The notes: a model not told the origin generated them from the letters alone. Positions 16,880-25,471 are shown, counted from the first letter of the stretch. The stretch: 64,000 nt of DNA from CBIHON01 sp966211965 (GCA_966211965.1 CBIHON010000010.1:62001-126000); one strand, 5' to 3'. Numbers and translations: made by a program.

Positions 16880-18030
16880 GGCGTCTCCTTTTTGGCGGCA
16901 GGGATTTGCGCCCGTAACACCATGTTCAGAACGTCGGATGCTGCACCGGGGCGACCCAGCATCCGGGCCTTGACGCGCATCTCGGCCAGTTTTTCCGGAT
17001 GCTGCAGCAGATGGCGGACCCGGTATTCCAGCGTGACGTCGTCGAATGCCTTCAGAGCAACGCCTTGCTCAAGCAGGAAATCGGCATTGCGTTCTTCCTG
17101 CCCGGGAATCGGGGCATTGACGATCATCGGCAAGCCCATGGCCAGGCATTCCGATGTGGTCAAGCCGCCGGGCTTGGTGATGACCAGATCGGCGCAGGCC
17201 ATCAGCCGTTCGACCTTGTCGGTAAAACCCTGCGGCAGCAGCCGGCCCGGATAGCGCGCCGCGAGGGCTTGCAGCGCGGCCAGCGCCTGCGTATTTTTTC
17301 CGGACAGGACGATCAACTGGAAATCCGCATCCAAGGACAATAGCCGTTCGGCTACCTTGTCCAGGCTGCCGAGCCCGGCGCCGCCGCCCATCAGCATGAA
17401 GGTGGTGCGCAGCGGATCCAGGCCGGATTCGCGAGCGCAGACTTCGCGCTCGAATACCTGTCCGAAAGCCGGCATGATCGGGATGCCGGTGACGTGAATC
17501 GCATGCTCCGCCACACCTTGCGCACGCATGCGGAACGCCACCTCATCGTTGGCCGCGAAATAGCCGGCCATGTGGTCGTGAATCCACATCCGGTGCAGAT
17601 CGAAATCGGTGACCTGCACCCAGACCGGACAAGCCAGCCGCTCCTTGCGGATCATCCTCGAAAGAAGTTCGGCGGGCAGAAAGTGGGTGCAGATGATCAC
17701 GTCGGGATTGACGGCCGCGATTTCCTTGCGCAGCGCACGCGTGCTGAGCCGTTCGATGCCGCGCCGGAGTTTTTCCATCGAACCGTCCGGCTGCGCTTCG
17801 TTGCTGGCGTGGTAGAGGTAGCCCCACAGCGCCGGCGCCTTGTTGACGAGCTTGATATAAAAATCCGTGTACAGCTTTCGAAATCCTGCCGTCACGAGGT
17901 TCATCACATCCAGGTGCGTTGCCTGGATTGCGCGATCGGTTTGATCTGCGGCGACGCGCAAGGCCTCGGCCGCACGCATGTGGCCGGCGCCGGCGGACAC
18001 GCTCAACAAGAGAATTTTTTTATGCGTCAT
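16876..18030 (-). CDS. MGDG-synthase-like / processive glycosyltransferase (GT28)
   Basis: 384-aa glycosyltransferase resembling plant monogalactosyldiacylglycerol synthase and Bacillus UgtP/YpfP. The N-terminal acceptor-binding part begins KKILLLSVSAGAGHMRAA, followed by CTHFLPAELL, and the C-terminal MurG-like UDP-sugar domain contains LMGGGAGLGS, then ADLVITKPGGLTTSECLAMGLPM. The likely reaction is transfer of a sugar from UDP-sugar to diacylglycerol at the inner membrane. ATG 18030 (MTHKK) is preferred; a GTG at 18060 is in frame. First gene of the glycosyltransferase-phosphatase-START operon; divergent from xdhC. Confidence 0.9.
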   Translation of the reverse strand: MTHKKILLLSVSAGAGHMRAAEALRVAADQTDRAIQATHLDVMNLVTAGFRKLYTDFYIKLVNKAPALWGYLYHASNEAQPDGSMEKLRRGIERLSTRALRKEIAAVNPDVIICTHFLPAELLSRMIRKERLACPVWVQVTDFDLHRMWIHDHMAGYFAANDEVAFRMRAQGVAEHAIHVTGIPIMPAFGQVFEREVCARESGLDPLRTTFMLMGGGAGLGSLDKVAERLLSLDADFQLIVLSGKNTQALAALQALAARYPGRLLPQGFTDKVERLMACADLVITKPGGLTTSECLAMGLPMIVNAPIPGQEERNADFLLEQGVALKAFDDVTLEYRVRHLLQHPEKLAEMRVKARMLGRPGAASDVLNMVLRAQIPAAKKETP

Positions 18031-18234
18031 GAATGGCTTGCCCTCAAAATTTGTCTGCACCGTAAATGCCTGGTGAATGCGCAGCGGTGAATGATACCGG
18101 CTTTGACGCGAAGTAATGCAAGGGCATGGGGCTTGGCGGTCTTCGGCTTGCGCCGGAAACCGGCAAGGGAAACATCGCGACGGAGGAACGTGGCATAGTG
18201 CGCATTACTTTTGTCCCCTTCCAATAACTGAAAC

Positions 18235-19272
18235 ATGGATAGCATCGATCTCGAAGTCTTGAAAACCTGCGGCGAGTGGATAGCCGGCGGCCTGCGCTGC
18301 GAACTTGTTACCGTCCTCAAGACCTGGGGCTCCAGCCCGCGGCCGGAAGGCGCGATGCTGGCGATCTGCCAAGACGGGCGCGTGGTCGGTTCGGTGTCCG
18401 GCGGTTGCATCGAGGATGACTTGATCGCCCGCGTGCGCGAGCAGGGCATCACGCGCAGTCTGCCGGAGCTCGTCACCTATGGCATTACCGCGGACGAGGC
18501 GCATCGTTTCGGCTTGCCTTGCGGCGGCACGATTGAACTGGTGATCGAACCCTTGTCGGGCAGCAGCCGCATTGCTGAATTATTGCAGCGCCTGAGCCGG
18601 AGCGAATTGGTGGCGCGGCGGCTTGATCTGACGTCCGGCGCAGTCAGTCTCGGCGGCGCCGGCGCGGGCATGCATTTGCAGGTGTCGAAATCGGCACTGA
18701 CCACGATCCATGGCCCGCGCTGGCGCCTGCTGATCATCGGCGCCGGCCAGCTCTCGCGCTTTGTCGCACAGATCGCGCTCGGCATGGATTATCGCGTCAC
18801 GGTCTGCGATCCGCGCGAAGAGTACCGCGAGGGCTGGCAAGTACCTGGTGTCGAGCTGGTGCATGCGATGCCGGACGACCTGGTGATGGCGATGCGCCCC
18901 GACAGCCGCAGCGCCGTGGTGGCGCTGACCCACGATCCGAAGCTGGACGACCTGGCCTTGATGGAAGCCTTGAAATCCGAGGCTTTCTACGTCGGGGCCA
19001 TCGGTTCGCGAGCCAATAATGCGAAGCGCCGCGAGCGTCTGAGGGAGTTCGGCTTGAGCGACGCGCAACTGGCCCGGCTGCACGGCCCGATCGGAATCTA
19101 CATCGGCAGCAAGACGCCGCCGGAAATCGCGATTTCGATCCTGGCCGAAATGACGGCGGTCAAAAACGGCGTCGCCTTGCCGGAGGCGGTATTGATTGAG
19201 AATGCCAAAATGGCAGCGCAATCGCTTCCCTCAACCTCGTTTTGTGCTACGCCAGGGGCGAGTGCGGCTTGA
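18235..19272 (+). CDS. XdhC/CoxI-family protein (molybdoenzyme maturation)
   Basis: 345-aa XdhC family protein. In Rhodobacter, XdhC binds molybdenum cofactor and helps insert sulfurated cofactor into xanthine dehydrogenase. The N-terminal XdhC_CoxI domain shows TWGSSPRPEGAM and GSVSGGCIEDDL (with the conserved Cys); the C-terminal Rossmann-like domain starts LLIIGAGQLSRFVAQIA. No molybdoenzyme genes are adjacent, so the client is elsewhere. The Shine-Dalgarno is weak. Confidence 0.9.
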   Translation: MDSIDLEVLKTCGEWIAGGLRCELVTVLKTWGSSPRPEGAMLAICQDGRVVGSVSGGCIEDDLIARVREQGITRSLPELVTYGITADEAHRFGLPCGGTIELVIEPLSGSSRIAELLQRLSRSELVARRLDLTSGAVSLGGAGAGMHLQVSKSALTTIHGPRWRLLIIGAGQLSRFVAQIALGMDYRVTVCDPREEYREGWQVPGVELVHAMPDDLVMAMRPDSRSAVVALTHDPKLDDLALMEALKSEAFYVGAIGSRANNAKRRERLREFGLSDAQLARLHGPIGIYIGSKTPPEIAISILAEMTAVKNGVALPEAVLIENAKMAAQSLPSTSFCATPGASAA

Positions 19273-19574
19273 ATTTGAGGTAAACCATTTTCGATTTGTG
19301 CCATATGCCGGGTTGCGTAGGATGGGTGGGGCCGCCGAGGCGAAACCCATCCCGCGCACGGCCCCATGATGGGTTTCACCTCGGTGGCCCCCCATCCTGC
19401 GAAGACAAGCACTACACCCTCCTCGGACCGTTCTATGAGGCACATCAAGATCAGGCTGCGTCCCAGGCGCAGGCCTGCAACGACAAAATTAGACCTTGCC
19501 CTCGCCGTTTTGAGAAGTCATGCCCGGGATTTCACGTAAAATCCGTCTGTTCAATCTATCAAGGCGAGGAAATA
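19273..19574. other. Intergenic region between xdhC and dcd
   Basis: No gene seen. It contains a palindromic repeat copy (19315-19401). The rest is the probable promoter region of dcd; no convincing -35/-10 pair was picked out. Confidence 0.5.
19315..19401. repeat. Dispersed inverted repeat (GTAGGATGGGT type, long form)
   Basis: Left arm begins GCGTAGGATGGGTGGGGCCG and includes CGAAACCCATC; right arm runs GATGGGTTTCACCTCGGTGG then CCCCATCCTGCG. The two arms are near-complementary over about 34 bases. Same core as the 9709-9735 palindrome; a multi-copy intergenic element. Confidence 0.7.
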
Positions 19575-20141
19575 ATGAGCATCAAGTCCGACAAGTGGAT
19601 ACGCCGCATGGCGCAGGAAAACGGCATGATCGAACCCTTCGAGCCGGGCCAGGTGCGCGAAGCCAAGGGGCAGAAGATCGTTTCTTACGGCACCTCGTCT
19701 TACGGCTACGATATCCGCTGCGCCGACGAATTCAAGATTTTCACCAACATCAACAGCACCATCGTCGATCCGAAAAACTTCGATGAAAACTCCTTCGTCG
19801 ATATCAAGAGCGATGTCTGCATCATTCCACCCAATTCCTTCGCGCTGGCGCGCACCATCGAGTATTTCCGCATCCCGCGCAGCGTGCTGACCATTTGCCT
19901 CGGCAAATCGACCTATGCCCGTTGCGGCATCATCGTCAACGTCACGCCCTTCGAACCGGAATGGGAAGGCTACGTGACGCTGGAGTTTTCCAACACCACG
20001 CCGCTGCCCGCCAAGATCTATGCCGGCGAGGGCTGCGCCCAGGTGCTGTTTTTCGAAAGCGACGAAATCTGCGAAACCTCGTACAAGGATCGCGGCGGCA
20101 AGTACCAGGGACAGTGCGGTGTGACCTTGCCTAAAACCTGA
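19575..20141 (+). CDS. dcd: dCTP deaminase
   Basis: Deaminates dCTP to dUTP for thymidylate synthesis. The 188-aa length is standard; conserved elements include SYGYDIRCADEFKIF, the phosphate-binding GKSTYARCGI, and the catalytic Glu in TPFEPEWEGYVTLE. The start at 19575 is set by GGCGAGGA 4 nt upstream and the homologous N-terminus MSIKSDKWIRRMA; longer in-frame upstream codons are non-homologous. Confidence 0.97.
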   Translation: MSIKSDKWIRRMAQENGMIEPFEPGQVREAKGQKIVSYGTSSYGYDIRCADEFKIFTNINSTIVDPKNFDENSFVDIKSDVCIIPPNSFALARTIEYFRIPRSVLTICLGKSTYARCGIIVNVTPFEPEWEGYVTLEFSNTTPLPAKIYAGEGCAQVLFFESDEICETSYKDRGGKYQGQCGVTLPKT

Positions 20142-20243
20142 GGGCGAAGGCCGAGGTCCGGCGGTTTGCGTTTTGTCTACAGCTTCTTATGAGTTTTTCC
20201 GGCGGGATTAAACGTGCATCAGCGAATATTTCAGGGGGGGATC

Positions 20244-21059
20244 ATGGATATTGCAGACAAAGTAGCGGTGATTACCGGGGCCGCCAGCGGTATCGGCCGG
20301 GCCGTCGTTCTTGAACTCGCGCGCCGCAAGGTCCGGGCAGTGGCCTTGGTGGACCAGGGCGAAGCGATCGACGCCGTCGCCGCCGAGGTCAATGCCGCGG
20401 CAGGACGGCAGGTCGCCTTTCCTTATCGTGGCGACACCACCGACGCGGCTTTCCGCGCTTCGGTCTTCGACTCGATCAGCAGCCGATTCGGCATCGTCAG
20501 CATGTGCGTGCCGGCCGCCGGCATCACGCGTGACGACCTGGCCGTGCGCCTGGACAAGAATACCGGCAAAGCGCGCATCTATCCGATCGAGCAATTCAGG
20601 CAGGTGATCGACGTCAACCTGCTGGCCCCGGTCTACTGGGCGTTGGAGATGGTCGCGCGCATCGCGGAAGACCGTGCTGCGCGCGGCTTGAAGCGTTGGC
20701 TGCCCTCCGAAGGCATGCAGGGTTCGGTGGTCTTCATCGGTTCGATTTCATCCCAGGGCAACAAGGGCCAGGTTTCCTATGCCAGCACCAAGGCCGGCCT
20801 GGAAGGCGCAGCCGCCACCATCATGAAAGAAGCGATCTTCTACGGCGTGCGCTGTGGCGTGATTCATCCCGGCTTCACGGATACGCCGATGGTGCGCGCG
20901 CTGGGGGACGATTACATCAACAAGCATATCCTGCCGTTCACGCAGTTGGGCCGGCTGATCCGCCCTGAAGAAATCGCCGATGCGATTTGCTTCATGCTGG
21001 TCAACTCGGCGGTCAGCGGCGAGCTTTGGGCCGATGCGGGATGGCATCCGCCGGCATGA
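20244..21059 (+). CDS. Short-chain dehydrogenase/reductase
   Basis: 271-aa classical SDR. Nucleotide-binding TGAASGIGRAVV is at residues 10-21; the catalytic Ser is in GSISSQGNKGQ and the Tyr-Lys pair in VSYASTKAG. C-terminal GFTDTPMVRAL follows, with GELWADAGWH at the end. ATG 20244 is preceded by a G-rich ribosome site (AGGGGGG). The substrate is not predictable; FabG-like oxidoreductase in general form. Stands alone between dcd and a degraded gene. Confidence 0.88.
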   Translation: MDIADKVAVITGAASGIGRAVVLELARRKVRAVALVDQGEAIDAVAAEVNAAAGRQVAFPYRGDTTDAAFRASVFDSISSRFGIVSMCVPAAGITRDDLAVRLDKNTGKARIYPIEQFRQVIDVNLLAPVYWALEMVARIAEDRAARGLKRWLPSEGMQGSVVFIGSISSQGNKGQVSYASTKAGLEGAAATIMKEAIFYGVRCGVIHPGFTDTPMVRALGDDYINKHILPFTQLGRLIRPEEIADAICFMLVNSAVSGELWADAGWHPPA

Positions 21060-21145
21060 AGAGGCATAGACGTCAGGGGGACGCCGCATGCGCACGCTGA
21101 AATGATCACACGGCCGCGGCTGCGTCCGTGCATCTGTTCCAGAAT

Positions 21146-21404
21146 CTAAGCCAGCACGCTGACGATCAGCGCGTGGTCCTACTCTTGCGACAAACCGGAC
21201 ACGCTGATCGTCCCGACCACACCGGCATTTTTGACGACCAGCGGAAAACCGCCGCCGTCCACCCAGAAGCCGCACGGGGCCAGCCGGGTGCGCTCTTCGA
21301 AGCTGAGACCGCGCGCCAGGCAGAAGATACCGGCATACCGGGTGTTGGTCGAGGGCTGCAGCTTCAAATTGATCCGGCGCCGCGGAAATTATGTAGACCT
21401 TTGC
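21146..21404 (-). pseudogene. UPF0303 / heme-degrading-domain gene fragment
   Basis: Minus-strand frame reads ...YAGIFCLARGLSFEERTRLAP then CGFWVDGGGFPLVVKNAGVV and GTISVSGLSQE, strongly resembling the C-terminal part of UPF0303 (Haem_degrading) proteins. It then hits TAG at 21179-21181 where a sense codon is expected, and continues in frame DHALIVSVLA to a second TAG at 21146-21148. The 5' half of the gene is not present in any frame I could follow. A truncated, nonsense-mutated relic; unlikely to be functional. Confidence 0.7.
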
Positions 21405-21440
21405 GCGGCGGAGCGCCTTGAAACCGCATAGCTGCGCTAA

Positions 21441-21767
21441 TTATGCGAGAGCCAAGGCCGCGGTGCCGTCTGCATAGATAGCGTCGAAACATCGGGTGCA
21501 TCGCGTGCAAAACATGTGCGGGCGTTTTACGTACGCCTGTCGCAATACCAATTGCAAGTTCGTATCCTTGCATACCGGACAGACTTCCCGCATCTTCCCG
21601 GCAAAGGCGACATCGGCGCCCACAAAACCTTCTTCCGAGTGTACCCCGTCAACCACGGTCGACGGATCCAGCCCGATCAGCGTTACCAATAATGTGTCTT
21701 CTTCCCTTTTGTCGGCGACAGAGAGGTTGCCGGAATCGTGATCGATGAGCGTGTCGGAATCGCGCAT
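21441..21767 (-). CDS. Small zinc-ribbon protein, unknown function
   Basis: 108-aa protein with two CxxC pairs (CPVC at about 64-67 and CTRC at about 87-90) spaced like a zinc ribbon. The N-terminus is acidic and low complexity; the C-terminus is short and hydrophobic. GGAG lies 7 nt before ATG 21767, supporting expression. Not part of an obvious operon: a UPF0303 relic lies downstream and the CheX gene ends are about 150 bases away. Family not recognised; could be a transcription- or RNA-associated ribbon. Confidence 0.65.
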   Translation of the reverse strand: MRDSDTLIDHDSGNLSVADKREEDTLLVTLIGLDPSTVVDGVHSEEGFVGADVAFAGKMREVCPVCKDTNLQLVLRQAYVKRPHMFCTRCTRCFDAIYADGTAALALA

Positions 21768-21921
21768 GCGTATTCTCCATTGGTGTCTGAGGTTTTTAAA
21801 ATCAGGGTCTTGTACCCAGGCTTGGTGGGATTGTCCTGGCGCACTTTAGGTTCAATAGAAATTCCATATTGACTGACCGGAAAAGATAGGGCGCGACGTC
21901 GCACCCTGATTCATACGGAAA

Positions 21922-22383
21922 TCAGACTACCGGTTGCAAATCCACGACGACCACTGCCTCATAGCGTTGCCAGCTCAGCAAGATTGTGAAGGGCCGGACG
22001 CGGATCGCCGATTTGATTTGTTCGGCGGTGCCCTTGATGGTGATCGGCACTGAAATATCGAGTGCAGTGCCGAAATGCTTGCGTGCGTTTCCGGAAATGG
22101 TATTGGCAACTTCCCCCACTGCGTCCAGCAGGTTTTCATCGCAAGTATCGGGTTCCTGCAACTGGATCAGCAACTCGCGCACCAGGCGGCGCGGCGCCGA
22201 GAAATAGACGCAGCCCCGGAAGCAGCCGGAGAGCGTGATCAAGCCGGTGTAATCGTAGTGCGGCATCTCCGTTTCCGCCAGGTAGGAAGTGCGGATCACC
22301 GCCGTCTCGCGCGTCAATTGCGAGAAGTAGTGCGTGACTGCATCGATAAAGACTTTCAGTTCGGTCTCGCTGAGATGTGCCAT
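21922..22383 (-). CDS. CheX-like chemotaxis phosphatase
   Basis: 153-aa CheX/CheC-fold protein. The diagnostic active-site pair E91-x2-N94 is in the helix DAVGEVANTISGNARK. Only one active site is evident, as in CheX. It probably dephosphorylates the receiver encoded immediately upstream (7-nt gap). Start ATG 22383 (MAHLSE) is chosen over an in-frame ATG at 22419 inside the receiver gene. Third gene of a kinase-receiver-phosphatase operon, a complete small phosphorelay. Confidence 0.87.
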   Translation of the reverse strand: MAHLSETELKVFIDAVTHYFSQLTRETAVIRTSYLAETEMPHYDYTGLITLSGCFRGCVYFSAPRRLVRELLIQLQEPDTCDENLLDAVGEVANTISGNARKHFGTALDISVPITIKGTAEQIKSAIRVRPFTILLSWQRYEAVVVVDLQPVV

Positions 22384-22390
22384 GATTTTT

Positions 22391-22762
22391 TCAGCGCCCC
22401 AGTTCAAGCAAGGCGTCAACTAATTGTTCATCGGAAAATGGTTTGTGCAAAAAGCCGCGTGCGCCTTTTTTCAAGGCTGAAATGGCGGTCGATTTATCGC
22501 TGAGCGCGGATACCACCAGGATGTTCAATTCCGGTTTTTCTACCATCAGCGCTTCGATGCAGGCGACCCCGTCCATTTCCGGCATCGTCAAATCCATGGT
22601 CACTGCGTCGGGCAGGCTGCGCCGGCACAGTTCGATTGCTTCGACTCCGTTTCTCGCCAGGCCGACGATGTTGAGTTTGTGCAGACGCGGGTGCAGGGCA
22701 ATGCGCGCGATGCGCGAGCGGATGATGTTGGAGTCGTCAACGATGAGCAGTTTCATAGGCAT
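22391..22762 (-). CDS. Single-domain CheY-like response regulator
   Basis: 123-aa stand-alone receiver: acidic pair D9-D10, phosphoacceptor D57 (TMDLTMP), switch S85 (VVSALSD) and K107 (HKPF). No output domain. Two starts are possible (22762 and 22756). It lies between the CheA-like kinase and the CheX phosphatase with gaps of less than 10 nt, so it is almost certainly the kinase's phosphoacceptor. Downstream target unknown. Confidence 0.92.
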   Translation of the reverse strand: MPMKLLIVDDSNIIRSRIARIALHPRLHKLNIVGLARNGVEAIELCRRSLPDAVTMDLTMPEMDGVACIEALMVEKPELNILVVSALSDKSTAISALKKGARGFLHKPFSDEQLVDALLELGR

Positions 22763-22771
22763 TTTTTCCGA

Positions 22772-24838
22772 TCAGGCGGCAAACAAAATACTGAATTGGG
22801 TAAATGCATTGGCGCACGTCGAAATGCGCAGGCGCGCGCCGAGCTGTTCGACCCTGTGTTTCACCACGTCCATGCCGACGCCGTGGCCGGCGTCGCGGCT
22901 GACTTGCTGTGCGGTGCTGAATCCCGGATCGAATATTTTCATCACGATCTGGCGATCGTCCAGATCGTTCAGCTGGGCCTCGGTGTAGCGCCCGGAACGC
23001 AGCAATTGCGTGCGAATTTCCTGCGGCGACAAACCGCGTCCGTCGTCGCGCAGCATCAACTCATATTCGCCGACATCGGCCGGTTTCAGGGAAACATAGA
23101 TGCTGCCGGTGGCGGGCTTGGCGCGGTCTTCGCGTTCCGCAGCCGGTTCTATTCCATGGGTAACGGCGTTGCGCAGCAGTTGGATCGTGATGTCCTGCAA
23201 TTCGCTGCGCATTTTTTGCGGCAATGAATTGAGCAGATCGAGATCGGTGACCAGTTGCACTTTCTTGCCATGATCTTGCGCGACCCGCTGCGCCAGGCCG
23301 GCCAGATTTGCTTCGAAGGCCGTGCTGTCGGCGGCCGGCGCAAATGCATCGTGATAGGCCGCCAGGCGTGCGGTAAGGTCGCGCACCATCGACACACGCT
23401 GCAGGAATTCTTCCAGCGGAAAAGGCAGCGCCAGCAAGTCGTCGCCGGACACCGTGCCTTTTTCGCGCAATCCCGACAGCAGGGACTCGAACTGTTGCGC
23501 CAGGTTTTCGAACATCTCCAGGCCGAGAGTCGCGGCCTCGCCCTTGAGCGTGTGGATCATGCGGAAAATCGTGTTGACCGTGCGGCGGTAGTCGAGCGCG
23601 CCGCCGGCCGCGCGCAAATGTTCATTGATCTCCAGCAGGGTTTGTTCGGCGTTTTTCAGGAACATGGCCAGCGTGCCGGGATTGATCTTCAGCAGGTCGA
23701 GCATGATTTCGATTTCCGCCTTGGCTTTTTCCTTGGCTTCGGCCAGCGCACGCTCCAGTTCCACCTGGACCGTGACGTCGAACACGGTGACCAGCAGGTG
23801 CGAGATTTTCCCGCCTTCCATCACGCGGTTGAATTGCAGGGTCAGAAAGCGCCGCTCGACCACGCCGTTGTCGCCGGGGATAGTGATTTCGATCACGGTC
23901 AGCGGATTCAAATCGCCGATCAGGGATTCCTTCACGCGATCGCCGAACAACAGTTCGATATAGTCGCAGGCCAGCGTGTAGATGGAGGCGGGCACCATGT
24001 CGAGCAGCAGGGCGCGGAAATCGGCGCCGGCCTCGACCGGACGGCCGAGCACGCGGTGCAGCGAACTCGAATACTGCGAGCCGATCCGGAATTCCGAGTC
24101 GAGCAGGAACAAACCTTCTTTGACGGTCCCGAGAATTTCCGCGGTTTCTTTTTGCGCGGCTTCCACTTTGCGGTCGTTGTCGAACAAATGCCTGAGCGAG
24201 GCGAGCACGGTATAGGCAAAATTGAGCAGTGACAACAGGATGCCGATGGTCTGGATCATGCGCAGCCGGCTGGCGCGCGAAGCGCCGATCGCCTGCGTTT
24301 CGGTCACGAAGTCGTTGGCGACGGCAAGCAGCGCGAGATTGTTGGCCTGGCTGTAGGCCAGCGCCGCAGCCAGCTCTTCGGGCGTGAAATTGGTTTTGGA
24401 AATGATCGGCTGCAGCAAGGCGTAATACGGTTTCCACAAGGCTTCGATCCGGGCCTGCAGCTCTTCCCCGTGCGCCGACGACACCGATTCCAGCCGGACC
24501 GGTTTGCCATCGCCGCCCGGCAGGACGCCGCCTTCGCGAAACGCCATCATGGAGCGCTGGAAGATTTGGGCACCGTTGCTGAGTTCTTCGATGGTCTCCA
24601 GGTTGTAGGGTTTGCCCGCCGCGCGTGCCGCCTCCAGTTCCAGCAGCGTGCGTGCGACGCGTTGCGAGACATAGCGCTGCCGGCCCGACAGGTTGATCGC
24701 GATGGCGTCCTGGTCGATCTGGAAGGAAGTGTAAAAATTCAGCGCCAAAACCGAAATGTCGAACACCAGGAAAAGCGCGACGGCAATGATGATTTCCCGG
24801 TATTTTCCAAAATAGGTGCCGCTTGTCTTGGGTTTCAT
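22772..24838 (-). CDS. CheA-like sensor kinase with PilJ-type sensor, PAS and HPt
   Basis: 688-aa membrane kinase with an unusual layout. TM1 is at 15-33, then a periplasmic PilJ/NarX-like helical domain whose signature INLSGRQRYVSQRVAR resembles the P-box of nitrate sensors, TM2 at 193-215, PAS about 234-360, and an HPt domain with phospho-His H429 (MIHTLKGEAATLG). A CheA-type ATPase follows (N-box LLRNAVTHGIE, G1 DDGRGLS, G2 GHGVGMDVVKHRVE). There is no HisKA dimerisation domain, CheY-binding P2 or CheW-like P5 domain. ATG 24838 is chosen because GGAG is 6 nt upstream; longer in-frame starts exist up to 25045. It should phosphorylate the adjacent receiver. The upstream region has a sigma-54-type promoter. 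Confidence 0.88.
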   Translation of the reverse strand: MKPKTSGTYFGKYREIIIAVALFLVFDISVLALNFYTSFQIDQDAIAINLSGRQRYVSQRVARTLLELEAARAAGKPYNLETIEELSNGAQIFQRSMMAFREGGVLPGGDGKPVRLESVSSAHGEELQARIEALWKPYYALLQPIISKTNFTPEELAAALAYSQANNLALLAVANDFVTETQAIGASRASRLRMIQTIGILLSLLNFAYTVLASLRHLFDNDRKVEAAQKETAEILGTVKEGLFLLDSEFRIGSQYSSSLHRVLGRPVEAGADFRALLLDMVPASIYTLACDYIELLFGDRVKESLIGDLNPLTVIEITIPGDNGVVERRFLTLQFNRVMEGGKISHLLVTVFDVTVQVELERALAEAKEKAKAEIEIMLDLLKINPGTLAMFLKNAEQTLLEINEHLRAAGGALDYRRTVNTIFRMIHTLKGEAATLGLEMFENLAQQFESLLSGLREKGTVSGDDLLALPFPLEEFLQRVSMVRDLTARLAAYHDAFAPAADSTAFEANLAGLAQRVAQDHGKKVQLVTDLDLLNSLPQKMRSELQDITIQLLRNAVTHGIEPAAEREDRAKPATGSIYVSLKPADVGEYELMLRDDGRGLSPQEIRTQLLRSGRYTEAQLNDLDDRQIVMKIFDPGFSTAQQVSRDAGHGVGMDVVKHRVEQLGARLRISTCANAFTQFSILFAA

Positions 24839-25040
24839 TTGTGGCTCCGTCATAGGCATGTGCTGCTGGTTCATGCGCATCATTGCGCCGCTTCTTTCAG
24901 GACTTTCAGGCCAGCAGGTTTTGGTTCGTGCCGCATAAAAAAAGCGCTCATCCATAGGGATCGGATCTCTCTCCCTGATGGATGAACGCCTTTGTCCTGC
25001 CGGACAAGCCGCCGTTGGCCTGCCCGGTCGATTGTTTATG

Positions 25041-25057
25041 AGCAAGTGTTATGCCAA
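25041..25057 (-). promoter_or_regulatory. Probable sigma-54 promoter of the kinase operon
   Basis: Read on the minus strand the sequence is TTGGCATAACACTTGCT: GG and GC dinucleotides separated by exactly 10 bases, matching the -24/-12 consensus YTGGCACG-N4-TTGCW except two positions in the less conserved middle. It points toward the CheA-like kinase, with an expected start near 25030 and a leader of roughly 190 nt. Confidence 0.6.
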
Positions 25058-25138
25058 GCAAGTGTTTTGGGGTATCTCTGCGTTCGCTGGCACAGCACTA
25101 CCGAGGACGGGCCCGCGCGGCCTTTACCCACTGAACAT

Positions 25139-25188
25139 GCACCAAGGATTGTCCTGTTTTTGGTGCGCGCATTACTGCGACGCACCAA
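25139..25188. promoter_or_regulatory. Three NtrC-like half-sites upstream of the sigma-54 promoter
   Basis: Half-sites GCACCAA (25139-25145), TTGGTGC (25160-25166) and GCACCAA (25182-25188) alternate in orientation at 21-22 base spacing, two helical turns. The half-site resembles the NtrC consensus (GCACCA ... TGGTGC) although the spacing is wider than in the classic site. They lie about 85-160 bases upstream of the predicted sigma-54 start, the usual enhancer distance. Confidence 0.4.
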
Positions 25189-25471
25189 ACAATGGCTTTG
25201 TAACCGGCGGCGGGTGCGGCGCATCGGCACGGCAAAAGTAGAGGGGTTTTACTATTGCAATCAACCGTGCTTTTGCCTCAATCCATTTACAATCTGGCTC
25301 GAAGACGGAGTCCATTGCATTGGCTGTATTACTGATCACGCTTGGTGGTCTGTCATACGCCACTTTTAGTGAATCGTAGTGCAACCTGTGCAGTCCAGGC
25401 CTCGCAGAAACCGCGCGGGTTGCACCCGCCCTACGAAAATGTGCTGCCGTGATTTTTGAAGAAACTCAGTG

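Larger units (their letters stand above)
24839..25471. other. Long regulatory intergenic region
   Basis: 633 bases between the divergent kinase operon and hydrolase gene, with no convincing gene. Contents: a sigma-54-like promoter facing the kinase (25041-25057), three TTGGTGC/GCACCAA half-sites (25139-25188), a small hairpin near 24990-25010, and a palindromic repeat half near 25415-25436 (GCGGGTTGCACCCGCCCTAC). Alternative in-frame starts of the kinase up to 25045 lie here but lack ribosome sites. Confidence 0.6.
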
